From Acanthochromis polyacanthus (Eukaryota > Chordata > Actinopteri > Pomacentridae): a DNA stretch of 64,000 nucleotides. This document shows, in pieces, positions 12,330-22,882 of this stretch; the first letter of the stretch is position 1; every line of letters begins with the position of its first letter. The notes under the pieces are model-generated. The model had not been told where the DNA came from. It made no database searches and was given only the letters and a program-made list of their open reading frames with translations. A program made the translations under genes and the position numbers. The DNA is taken from the NCBI RefSeq assembly GCF_021347895.1, contig NC_067127.1, positions 17,766,984 through 17,830,983 on the forward strand, written 5' to 3'.

Positions 12330-14670
12330 TGAGGGCTTGTTGTCCAAGTCAAACCACAACCAAAGTTGGCTGGACAGTCATGCGTTAGACTCACATTTCA
12401 ACAGATGAGCCACAACAGCCTCCTTTTGTTGGACTCTGTACCTTTATCACTGTGCACAGTAAAGGTCCATGCAAAGTTATAATAAGCAAAGCAGATTTTT
12501 AGGTGGAGAGACACTTCAATAACGTAGAAAACTATGGTGTGCTTCAGAAAATGGACTGCAATAGTATAAAGCATGATACAGATTGTATGAGCAAATGTTA
12601 TAAATAATGAAATGCAGAATTGACCATACTGACTCTGTAATGTGAGCTCAACTATTCAAACAGTGTCACCATTAGTTATGCATTACTTAGAGTGCATGCT
12701 TATTGGAGCTGCAGTGTGGCCTCATTCAGTCACAGGGCAAATTACTGTGGGACAAATGTGAAGAACTGTAGACATAAGAGAGGCACATTTGTCCCAATTC
12801 TTCTTCTGAAAAAGGCAGCATTGATAAACACTCGCACATGAATGCAATGTGTTGCTCAAGGGTTCAATGAGGAGACATGCCATTGTTTTTTCTGTTGTAA
12901 GTGAATGATTATATGAAATTTAGACTTGTAGACAAATGGTAAATAGACAGCTCAGCTAATTGCTATTGGGTCATCTGTGTCATTTTAAATTGTAGTAAAA
13001 AGGACTTGAGTTGTGGTTAAGGTGAATACCAGCAGTGAGTCCCCAGTGACCAGAAACCAATTCGGAAGAAGACTGATGATACCGAAAGCCCCATCCACCA
13101 AGATTATCGGACTAATTTCTCGGGTTTGTTACTTCTGAGGCCTAAATCTGTCATGAACATGCTTCAGTTTCCAGGTGAAACAGCTCAGCCATGGTGTTGT
13201 CTGCTTATTTTGCTCACGATATTTGTTCTAGCATATGAAAAACACCATATGGCCATGTTAACAAGGGAGAAACATGATTTTCCCCAGAGGGGCCTTCTCA
13301 TTACTTTGGTAAAGTACTGCTGAAACTGATGGGAATGTCTTTAGTTTTTCATCTATTTGTTCATAAAACAAAATACAAGACAAATTCAAATTTTGCCTTT
13401 AACGATCCTGGCCAGTCAAACCATTTGCTGCATGTCACTCTGCCACTTCTGCCTCCCATATTTGCTGTGCCTCTATACTGTCCATATCAATAAAGGCAAA
13501 GCGTTACATGACAACTCATATATAATACGCTTCTAATGACAGATGTGAACATAACACATTTTAGAAACTCAAGACATCCACCTATTTGAGCCATCACACT
13601 ATTGCCATCCAGATTTTCTTTTCTTTTGGCTGCAGGTTCTGGGGCAGTGTTTCATTGGTCAGCAATTTGCACCACTTGTTTCTACTTGTTAAAGTAGGTT
13701 TTGTCCCTGCACTATGTAAGAGTCTGTAAAAGAGCTTCAAATAAATCCACAGCGGACCCTAAATTATATATTCTTTAACTAATAAAAACATGTACAAACA
13801 CATTCTTTATTTACATATAAAAAACAAAAAACATGTACATTTTATACTACCGATACAGTTTAAAGTGACAATAGTGCAAAATCACTGAATTGCTTCAAAA
13901 TCACTGTGAACATTTTCCGGTTGGTCAGGACTACTTGGGTGTATGTGATTGAATAGGGGATTGTTGTGCTGATAAACGCATCAGTATGGTATAGAATGGA
14001 TGGATTTTTTTCTGTAAAAGTGTTCTGGCAGGAAAAGCGTCTTTACCAGATGTAACTCCAGTTCTGAGAGTACATGTGTCGTGCTCCAACGGGCTTCACT
14101 ATCAGTTGTGTTGGGACAGACTGTAGTCTGTTTTGCTTCATCCCTGAGTTGCAGACAACTGGATTTTCTCTTAAATGTGAATAGGAAAGGGTTCTACTCT
14201 TTGTTAAACAGAAATATACATAATCCTGAAAACTGAACTTCATTTTCCCTAATTTGATAAAGACAAGTACGCCATCAAGTCACTGTTCAAATGTAGGTGA
14301 AAAGGAATGTGAGAACTGATTTGCCAAGGTAGGTGCTATATAGAAAAGTAAATCATCTGCATACAGCAACCCTTCTTTCACAATGTCTCTTGTTTATGTA
14401 TTGAAATGAAGGGCTAATGAATGAGTTCGGTAGAGAGTCATGTTGTTTTATATACAGACATACCTTTAATTAAAGGGTAAGTCTGTAAGGAAAGCTTAAA
14501 ATCAGATGGTTGTTAGAGGAAGCACACTCCTGTCGGTAGATCTCTGCTTTGTTGCTGCCAGCAATAAGTCTCATATTGAGCTTCTGCTTCTGCACTTCAC
14601 TGCAGATCATTTGGGGAGGTCCATCTTGCTACTGTTGAATTGAGCTGTACTGAAAAAGTGTGCAACCTTC
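12330..14670. other. Intergenic stretch upstream of the TRIM-like gene, nothing recognised
   Basis: Searched by eye for a RING or B-box exon ending in phase 0 that could head the TRIM-like gene; none was seen. No other gene, tRNA or convincing transposon was recognised. Confidence 0.45.
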
Positions 14671-14677
14671 TCTACAG

Positions 14678-16204
14678 GAGTCATTAGAAAAGCACCAAGA
14701 GTGTCTAAAGAAACAGAGGGAAGCAGTGAAATACAGGCTGAAGAAACTGGCAGCACGGCAGTCAGAAATCACAGTGAGTTTTCTTTAGATTAGTCATTGT
14801 AAAAATATCAACATACATTTTTTTAAAGTGATATTTGATCAGTTAACTTGATGACAAAAATACTGACGCTTTAATTATACTTACTGTCAGGCAGCATTAC
14901 TAACTGCTAGATGTCTATGCCTGATTTAGAAAAAGTCCTCAGTGATAAGGGAGAATATCATAAGGAAATATCAGGAGATCCAGATTGTCTTGGATGAGGA
15001 CCTCAGGATTACTCTGTCCCACCTGGAGATGGAGGAGCGGGCTGCTGTCTCTGCCTTGGATGGACTCATGGAGAGGAACTGTTCTCTGATCCAGGAGATA
15101 GAACAGGATTTGGCCAGACTCACCTTGGCATTGGAGCACACCGACACAGAGCCTGATACAATGGTAACAATGCTGATCTAATTCCACTTCTAATATATGG
15201 GTAGCTGAATGTAATGTGAAATGAAGCCTTTATTTATTTTTCATTCTTTTACTCTCCTCCAGTCATTCTTTTCATACCCTGAGCAGGAAGACATGGAGTC
15301 AGGGGACAGGTAAGAAATAAAATCATAATTAATAATGACAAACTTAGATATGACTCAGTGTAGCAACAAGTGATGTTTCCTTTTTTTCTATGGACTTCTT
15401 CCCTCAGAGTGATAGATCTGCTAAACACAACAGACCCGAGCAGTGTGACTCTGGATGAAGCTAAAGCTGAGCAGATCCTCAGCCTCACCAACAACATGCA
15501 TCTGCTTATCTGCTCACAGACCCCCATAATCAAGAAACTCACCAAGAGCTGTCAGTTCACATGTTATTTCTATTGCGTCTCCAGTCACAACTTCACCTCT
15601 TTAACTTGTAAAATGTTCATATGTGTCTCCAGATTCCAGCGAGGTTTGCCTGGATCCAGAGACGGCACATCCAAAGCTGATCATCTCCCCTCAGGGTGAC
15701 AGCGCCACCTACACAGACACCTGGCAGCAGCTCCCTGACCTCCCTGGACGCTTCGACACCACCCTTAATGTCATCAGTATGCATGGCTTCACCTTTGGTC
15801 GCCATTACTGGGAGATCGACGTGACTGGGAAGACTTACTGGGAGCTTGGTGTTACGTACCCCACCATTCCTCGCAAAGGCACAACTGAGGACTGCTGGCT
15901 GGGCCGAGGAGCTGAGTCCTGGTGCGTGGAGTTCTTTGACGGGGAGTATACAGCCTGGCATGGAGGAGTGCCACATCAGCTACCTTTCACAAAACGTTTC
16001 TGCCGGATTGGTGTGTTGTGTAGTTTCCCTGCGGGAATGGTGACATTTCTTGAGGCAGAAAAAATGACACCCCTGTTCTCCTTCTGTGTGGGAACCTTCT
16101 CAGACTGCCTCCACCTGGCCCTGTGTCCTGGTCATGACCACAATGGCAACAATGCAAAACCTATTGTAATTTGTAATCCATCATCTCCAACCTCTGATCT
16201 CTGA
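14678..16204 (+). CDS. TRIM-like coiled-coil/B30.2 protein, N-terminal exon not found
   Basis: Five exons join in frame: 14678-14773 (96 nt), 14930-15163 (234 nt), 15263-15309 (47 nt), 15408-15550 (143 nt) and 15633-16204. They give 363 residues plus a TGA stop. The first two encode a charged coiled coil (for example KYQEIQIVLDEDLRITLSHL); the last encodes a PRY-SPRY (B30.2) domain with LDPETAHPKL, GRHYWEIDV, YWELGVTYP and WCVEFFDGEYTAWH. The 96 and 234 nt sizes match the coiled-coil exons of the complete TRIM gene at 22883-25637 (-). No RING or B-box exon is visible between 10.4 and 14.6 kb, so this is a 5'-truncated TRIM, a gene with a distant first exon, or a coiled-coil/B30.2-only protein. 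The frame is intact with no stops, so it is not obviously dead. Confidence 0.8.
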
Positions 16205-18290
16205 TCTCTGATGAGTGGATCCACAGAAGAGCTTTTAGCAGTTCCTAGCTAAGGAACTTCTTTCTAACAAGGCACCAGTTGTAAAGAGTTGTAGTATGAC
16301 TATTTAAGAAAAATAGAGTTTAATTTACAGCCATGCTGGCAGCTGTGTGAGGGTGGACAGACTGTGGTGCTTTTAGCATGTTTACATGCTGACAGTATGG
16401 ATGCTGATGTTGAACAATGGCTACCAAAGCTACCAATCGTAGTTTAACATGCTAGCATATTTGGTAATTAAAGCTGTTCTCTGGTCATTGATTGATCCCC
16501 TAAAAACTAAAAGTTTTTTTCCGCATGAAACAATCCTTTCATGCCTGAAAATGACTAAGACGTATCTCTTCGCCGTTGCTTCCTTTTGAATGTGCAGATT
16601 TACATTTCTGTACTTGTCTCTACTCCCACACTTCCCACTTACGACAGCTCAAGCACACCAGCTCTCCTACGACTCTGCTCACACACTTTAAAACTACAAC
16701 TACACAAAGGTAAGTTCTTATATGGGAGCAATTTACTGTAGCTGCACATTCTCCAGTCAGAGGGAGATTCTGAAGAAGAATAATGATATATAGACAGCCA
16801 CACCCTGCAAGATAACAGGATTGGTTTCTTAGGTCTTTTATGTATGAAACCTCTGAATTCTGAATGTGTGTGTTTTTTTAAGACTGTCATCCACAGGGAA
16901 CAGTTTCAAAGTGGAAACGCTCAGTCATGGCGTCGACTGATTATTTCGCTCATGGTATGTCTTTTAGCTATAAATAGTCCCATGAGGACATCACAACAAG
17001 TAAAAAAAAAACCCAACAACTTATTATCACCAGATGAAGTGTTTACCATTTGCACATTTGTTGTTACTTTTACAAAAAAAAATCAAAGAGAATGTCATGA
17101 TATTTTTTCTCATTTATTCATCAAACAAAATACTGGATAAATGAAATTTTGCCCTGATGATGACAGAACAAGAAGTGTGCAGAAAACCAGAGTTATTGCA
17201 GTTCAGTCTATGGGAAACATTCATATCTATACCAAATATAATGGGAAGCTATCAACTAGATATTGAGATATTTGTCTCAAAACCACACCAGAGTGTCTCT
17301 ATAAAAAAGTAGGATTCTGGGGTGCCCCAGCAGCTTAACTGATTAGGCATGTGCACCATGATTAGGGGCTACGAGTCCCTGTATCAGTGGCCATAAATCG
17401 ATCTCTGACCAATGGTGTATAGGTTCTTTATTCTTCTGTGATAATGTTGCCAATCCATTGCTTGTGCTCAGAGGTTTCTGGAATAAGTCGCTTTCCAATG
17501 GGATTTGTTATCAAGTTTTAAGCAGTTGATTTTGGTTCAGATGCTCTGCAGATGTTTTTTAGAAGTGTCCATGGATAATTGGAGTTACAACCTAAAACCC
17601 ACCCTTTACAAAGAGTGCCTTTTTAAAAAGTGTTACCTTTGCTCATTTGCTGAAACGACTCTTGATACAGTAATGGAAATGCATATCAGATGAAATGGAA
17701 GCACATTGGAAATTTCGAGAAGGTTATACCAGCTCCTGCATATTTATATTTAACTTTCAGTTTCACCTGAAGTTGTCATATTGATATATATGTGATGTTA
17801 TTAGATATTTAACTGAACATAGAGTCATGCTGTAAGCATTACACTTCATTTTGTAAATGAGCATGGAGGTCTGTAAAAGCACACTTTAGTTTATCCTGAG
17901 GTGGACCTAACATGTGTGACTCCAAAGTCTACATTCAAACAAACAACCCACTCTTTGCAAATATGCTCTCTGAGCCTTTGTGTTGCATCCGTGTATGGTT
18001 TGACTGTCTTATTAAAATGAATTTAAATTATTTTTAATGTGAAACACTTCAAGGCTGGCAGAGACAATAATCTTGAATTTGTGTTGGGTAACACAAAGTG
18101 TTCTTCCAGTTATCTCGTATTAGTATAGATGTAATTAAGGGCAAACATGACTCAGTAATAGGGAAGAACGCCAGAAAAACCTGCTGACTCAAAGGTTAAT
18201 GCACTTACACAAATGTTTAGAAGAGAGAACGGGGTCTGCCACACACAACACTCTCATTTTAGACTCCTGGATGTCTTCTGATCCATTGCT
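16205..18290. other. TRIM-like 3' flank and habp2 upstream region
   Basis: The first few hundred bases are probably 3' UTR of the TRIM-like gene. A candidate start exon lies at 16897-16954, and a possible SINE-like fragment (GGGGTGCCCCAGCAGCTTAA) at about 17317-17412. The remainder is AT-rich with no other recognised feature. The habp2 promoter must lie near its right end. Confidence 0.4.
16897..16954 (+). other. Candidate orphan start exon (ATG at 16927)
   Basis: An acceptor (TCATCCACAG) and a GTATGT donor bound 58 nt that contain an ATG followed by codons for MASTDYFAHG, with the last codon split in phase 1. Just upstream, a GTAAGT donor at 16710 ends a possible non-coding exon (ending CTACACAAAG). 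No following coding exon was found before habp2, and the peptide is not recognised. It may be an unlinked gene start, an alternative 5' exon of habp2, or chance. Confidence 0.3.
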
Positions 18291-18297
18291 GTCATGA
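18271..18297 (+). promoter_or_regulatory. Short upstream ORF overlapping the habp2 start codon
   Basis: An ATG at 18271 opens an eight-codon ORF whose TGA (18295-18297) overlaps the habp2 ATG (18294-18296) as ATGA. If the transcript starts upstream of 18271, ribosomes would end the uORF on top of the true start. The signal peptide begins only at 18294, which is why that start was chosen. Confidence 0.35.
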
Positions 18298-18743
18298 ACT
18301 TAAAGCTCCTCTTCTTTTGCCTCTTCTTAGCGGTGCTCCTCATACCTGCTGAAGTATGTATTTATTCTATATTATATAGCATAGCAATCATATAGCAAAT
18401 GCATTGGCTGTTACTTGCAATGTTTGATAATGCAATTTACTGTCAATAAAATGCAGTAGACCACATTGCTGTTTGGAAAAGATTAATTCACAGATTTTTT
18501 TTTTATCAGTATCAACAAAAATGCTCATTGATATATTTGTTATTAAGAATCCTTTGTGGCGTTGGCATCTGCAATGGTTTTTTTTTCTAATTTAGTGTAA
18601 GCATGGAAAACACAAACATCGTGAACATCGTGAACATCGGGGACATCGTCGACATCGGGAACATCATACACATGGCCCACACGAAAAGACCAAAACACAA
18701 AAGTTTAAGGACATAATTGAAGGTTAGTACTTCTTCTAATTAG

Positions 18744-18786
<43 letters not shown>

Positions 18787-21700
18787 TTATAGTATCCAAA
18801 AGAGAGGAAAAAAAATCAATCCTCTGAATTTAATGTAACAAAACCATTGTTTTAGATTTCTTCTTTCAGATTCTAGATGGCGCTGCTCAAGATGATGATG
18901 AAGAGGACGAGGATCCCTCAGAATGGCTTTATGAACTTCAAGAGCCAGACGGTGAGAGATTGAACACTCAGCTGCTCTGTCAAACTAGTCATGTCATTCT
19001 GTGCCATGTATATTCGAAGGCTATTTAAATATTACAGCATGTTCCCTCATATTATTTCTCAGGCCAGTGCAATCCAAACCCTTGCCAGAACAATGGTTTG
19101 TGTAAGGAGAAAGGCAAGAGAAAATTCAAATGTGACTGTCCCAAACCTTTCAAGGGGAAAAAATGCCAAAAAGGTTTGAAGAAAAGTTTATTTTTCTCCA
19201 TGCTGTTGTTGGATTGCACAACAGTGATTTACAGCATGCAAAATATAAAATGAACAAAAAATATACTGAAAAAACAGGACTTTATTGTGTCGTTGCATCA
19301 GGTCCAAAGCATTGTAAGAGAGGTCGATGTGGGCGTGGTGAGTGTGTGCTGACTTCAACTCCCCCTTACTATGAGTGCAAATGCAAGCAGCCATTCCAGC
19401 CTCCAGACTGCAGAAGTGGTAAGGGGTATATATTAACCCAACTGGATGGATACCTCTCTGATACAATTTTTTTACTGTTTCTGAACGTAAGCTCACACCT
19501 TACACTATTTTTCTAAAGTTGCCGTGTGTGAGCCTAGTCCATGTAAAAATGGTGGCACATGTGTCAGAGATGAGAATGACTTTGACTGCCAGTGCCCTCC
19601 AGGGTTCAGAGGACGTTTCTGCCACGTTGGTAACAATACGCTGTTATTTTTCTGTGCCCATCCCAATACAAACCTCTTCACAGCTCATATACTGACTGAG
19701 TGTGTCATTTATGTTAGGTCCAGATGACTGCTTTGAAGATGATGGAGAATCATATCGTGGTAACGTGAGTGAAACAGATGATGGTGACGAGTGCCTCTAC
19801 TGGAACTCTCACTTCATCCTGGCATCAGGTGTTGATCCCTTCGACTCCTTTGAGGACGAAGATGGACTTGGCCCTCACAACTTCTGCAGGTGAGGAAAAA
19901 ATGCATTTGAATTCAAACTTTGGACAACATCTTCATGGAGATACTCAATTGCATATTCTCTATACTGCAGAAACCCGGACGGAGAATCAATGCCATGGTG
20001 TTTTTTCAGAAGAGGCCGCAGGTTGCTGTGGGACTACTGTGATGTGACTGAGTGTCCTGAACCAACAAGTTAGCTCTAAAGCTACAGAGAACACTCCGAT
20101 TTTATCAAAACAGTCGTGTTATCTGTTGTGTTTGTGTTTTCAGATGTGCCGCCAACTGATGTTGTCCCTCCAACTCTTCAACCCACGTCTGATGAGCCAG
20201 CACCAACTACCATAGCACCACCACCACCGGTGGAAACAACCCAATCTGCAAAACCTTCTGCTATACCCACCGATATCCCCACTAATATCCCCACGAGTGC
20301 CCCCACAAGTATCCCCAGCCCCAATGCCACTGATATACCAAGGGACTTTCTCACCTGTGGTAAGCCTCAGCCAAAAAAGGCTATCACTCGAATCTACGGG
20401 GGTCTGAAAGTCCCTCCAGGGGGGATACCCTGGCAGGTGTCCTTGCAAGTGAAACCAAGTGGCTCCAGCCAGCCGTTCAGACACACCTGTGGAGGAGTTC
20501 TCATCGCGAGTTGCTGGGTACTGACAGCTGCACACTGCATGTAAGCATGATAAGGACTACAAATGTGAAACAGCACAGCTCACATATGCCAAAATAATCT
20601 TAATTTAACCGTTTCCATTTGCATAGTGAACCAAACAAGGACATGCAGGTGACGATGGGAAGTCTGTTAGAGAATACGTACGACCCCAATGCTCAAGTCT
20701 TACAAGTTGAAAAGGCTATTAGACATGAGGGCTACAGGGAGACACCTTCAGCTGTTTACAACGACATAGGTAGTACTTTTTCCAAATAAGCACTGATATC
20801 GTGTGCAAGATTAGAAGGTTGGGATGTGAAAGTTTCACTCGTTAAGGAGACAGTTAAATAGGTCCATCTGTAATTATTTAATTAATGATGTCTGCAGTAT
20901 TGACTTAAAGTTAGCAGAAAAGGAAATTGAAGCAATGAGAATAAGATGTAAAAAAAAATTCAAGAATCTAACTTGTAACTTTATTGTTAAAGCTTTGTTG
21001 AAGCTCAATGGGACTAATGGAGTTTGTGCCAACGAGACCCAGTTTGTGAAGACAGCCTGCCTGCCAGATGCACAACTGCCTGATGGGACAGAATGTACCA
21101 TTTCTGGATGGGGTGCCACTGAGCAATGTACGTATTCTCATAATGAAAGATTACATTTTTATGCCGATCTTTTCTTTCAGAGGTACTTCAGGGTTGAATG
21201 TTAAAGAACCTGGAAAACCTTGTTGTTGGTTTTTTTTATACCAACATATAACCTCTGAACTATACAGACTAATTTGCTTATCACAGCGTGCATTTGTTGT
21301 TATAGTTTCTTAGATTTTTCCCTGTAATCTCTGCAGCGAACTATGGTAGCAACCACCTCCTGGAGGCCAATGTACTGCTGATCAACCAGGAAAAGTGCTC
21401 TGAACCCAAAGTTTATGGCAAAGTCTTGGATAGTAGCATGTTCTGTGCTGGTTACCTGCAAGGAGGGGTGGATTCCTGCCAGGTTAGTGAGAGAAAATAA
21501 CTAGTTAGGTGCATGCTGTCATTTAAACTACATCAGTCACATATCTGATTTTAGTTCTGCAATTGGTTGTGTACAGGAGTGCATTTTTTAAAAAATCTAG
21601 TCAGCAAGTTTCTCTTGTTTCAGGGGGATTCTGGAGGACCACTGACTTGTAAGCAGAATGACACCCATGTTGTTTATGGTCTGGTGAGTTGGGGAGACCA

Positions 21701-21791
21701 GTGTGGGAAGAAGAACAAGCCTGGGGTCTACACACGGGTCATTCAGTTTGTGGACTGGATCAAAGCAAACATGCAAGCACAGGGTGCCTAA
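18294..21791 (+). CDS. habp2: Hyaluronan-binding protein 2 / factor VII-activating protease-like
   Basis: Secreted plasma serine protease, complete at 626 residues. Exons: 18294-18353, 18596-18722, 18856-18951, 19063-19173, 19302-19418, 19519-19629, 19718-19889, 19971-20068, 20144-20540, 20627-20769, 20993-21127, 21337-21482 and 21624-21791. Order: hydrophobic signal peptide ([19 protein letters not shown]); His/Arg-rich stretch; acidic stretch; three EGF modules ([34 protein letters not shown]); one kringle ([23 protein letters not shown]); a Pro/Thr-rich linker; the activation site before IYGG; and a trypsin-like domain. The catalytic triad is present (TAAHC, YNDIALLKL, GDSGGPL), with Asp in DSCQGDSGG predicting cleavage after Arg/Lys. 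Acceptor 18855 is preferred over 18869 because the latter causes an early stop. The His-rich block and extended Pro/Thr linker are unlike human HABP2. Confidence 0.93.
18749..18785. repeat. (CA)n microsatellite in habp2 intron 2
   Basis: A short AC run between GTGCGCGC and ATTTATAG, 25 bp past the exon carrying the His-rich codons. Confidence 0.95.
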
Positions 21792-22239
21792 GCAAACTCT
21801 ATTAGTCATCAACTATCAGTATCACCTAGGACTTGGTTCAGGTCTCCAACAGCACAGATCTAATTCTGTTTAATGTAATTATCAAAGAAATGATGCGTGG
21901 AACAGGAAAAGACTCAATAAATTGAAGATGTTGCTGCCCTGACCTCTTTAAGGGTGAAAGTATCAGATTTTGTTATTAATCGAGTGCAGTTTTTTTAGTG
22001 GTTGTATTTGAAAGTAATGTAAAAAAAAACACTACAATGAAACAATAGGTAACAGCGGCCTTTGTAATCTTGCTTTTCATGAACATGCCTTTCAATAAAC
22101 AAATACCAAATGTTACTGTTCATTTTCCGACTTGTGAATATGGACCTTCAATAACCACGTTGGATGAATAGCTGCAAATCACAGAGCTAAGTCTTGTGAC
22201 CATGTTATTTGATCTCACTGGCTGTATTGTTTGCTGCAG

Positions 22240-22400
22240 GGCAACAGCTCTGTAGCCCATTGACATGTGAGACTGAAGGCACGCATGTCCTCAATGGTCC
22301 GGTGAGCTGAGGGGACGTTTGCACAAAGAACAGGCCAGTAGTTTACACCCGGGTCATTACACTTCCTGAACTACATCGAGTCAAACTCGAGAGCTGCTAA
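22240..22400 (+). pseudogene. Decayed copy of the last habp2 exon
   Basis: After a good acceptor (TTTGCTGCAG) the sequence follows the final habp2 exon (21624-21791) from the Gly-Asp-Ser-Gly-Gly region to the stop codon. Matches include PLTC, GTHV, PVVYTRVI and a terminal TAA. Indels shift the frame in the Gly-Asp-Ser-Gly-Gly region and near the end, and TGA replaces the Trp codon after PVS. The active-site Ser motif is destroyed. It lies about 450 bp past the real stop, pointing to an old tandem duplication of the habp2 3' end. No other duplicated exon was recognised. Confidence 0.8.
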
Positions 22401-22882
22401 GCTGCAAATACTTTGCCATAGAACAAAAGTGCTGGGCATCTGATACCACCTAATGAAATATTTGCTGTACATCTGTAGACACCGATAGACGTCATCTAAA
22501 AAGTTACAATGCATATTCTTAAATATTATTTTCTTCAAAGCTTTCTACAACAATCTGCAACAATCTGGATTCTAAAATCACAATAATATAGTGAAATTAT
22601 TACATCACATAACATTGTCCTTAAATTGTGCTCTCCTTTCCCACTAGTAACCAGAAGATAAATTGTCTAACTTAGTCTATGCAGTAACGTCCCAGTGGGG
22701 AAGGTACACTATATTCCCTAATCATGGTTTTAGTTTTACCTGGGACAAGGGAGAAGGCAGTGAAACTGGTGACAGTCATGTCATTTTTACACACACAAGT
22801 CTTCTACAGCATGTTGGACATTTCCACTGTGTAATTTTACATGAGCAAAACAGAATAATTACTGATTTCATGTTCACAACAG

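Noticed and set aside
15617..15976. 119-codon minus-strand ORF
   Set aside because: Antisense shadow of the B30.2 exon of the TRIM-like gene.
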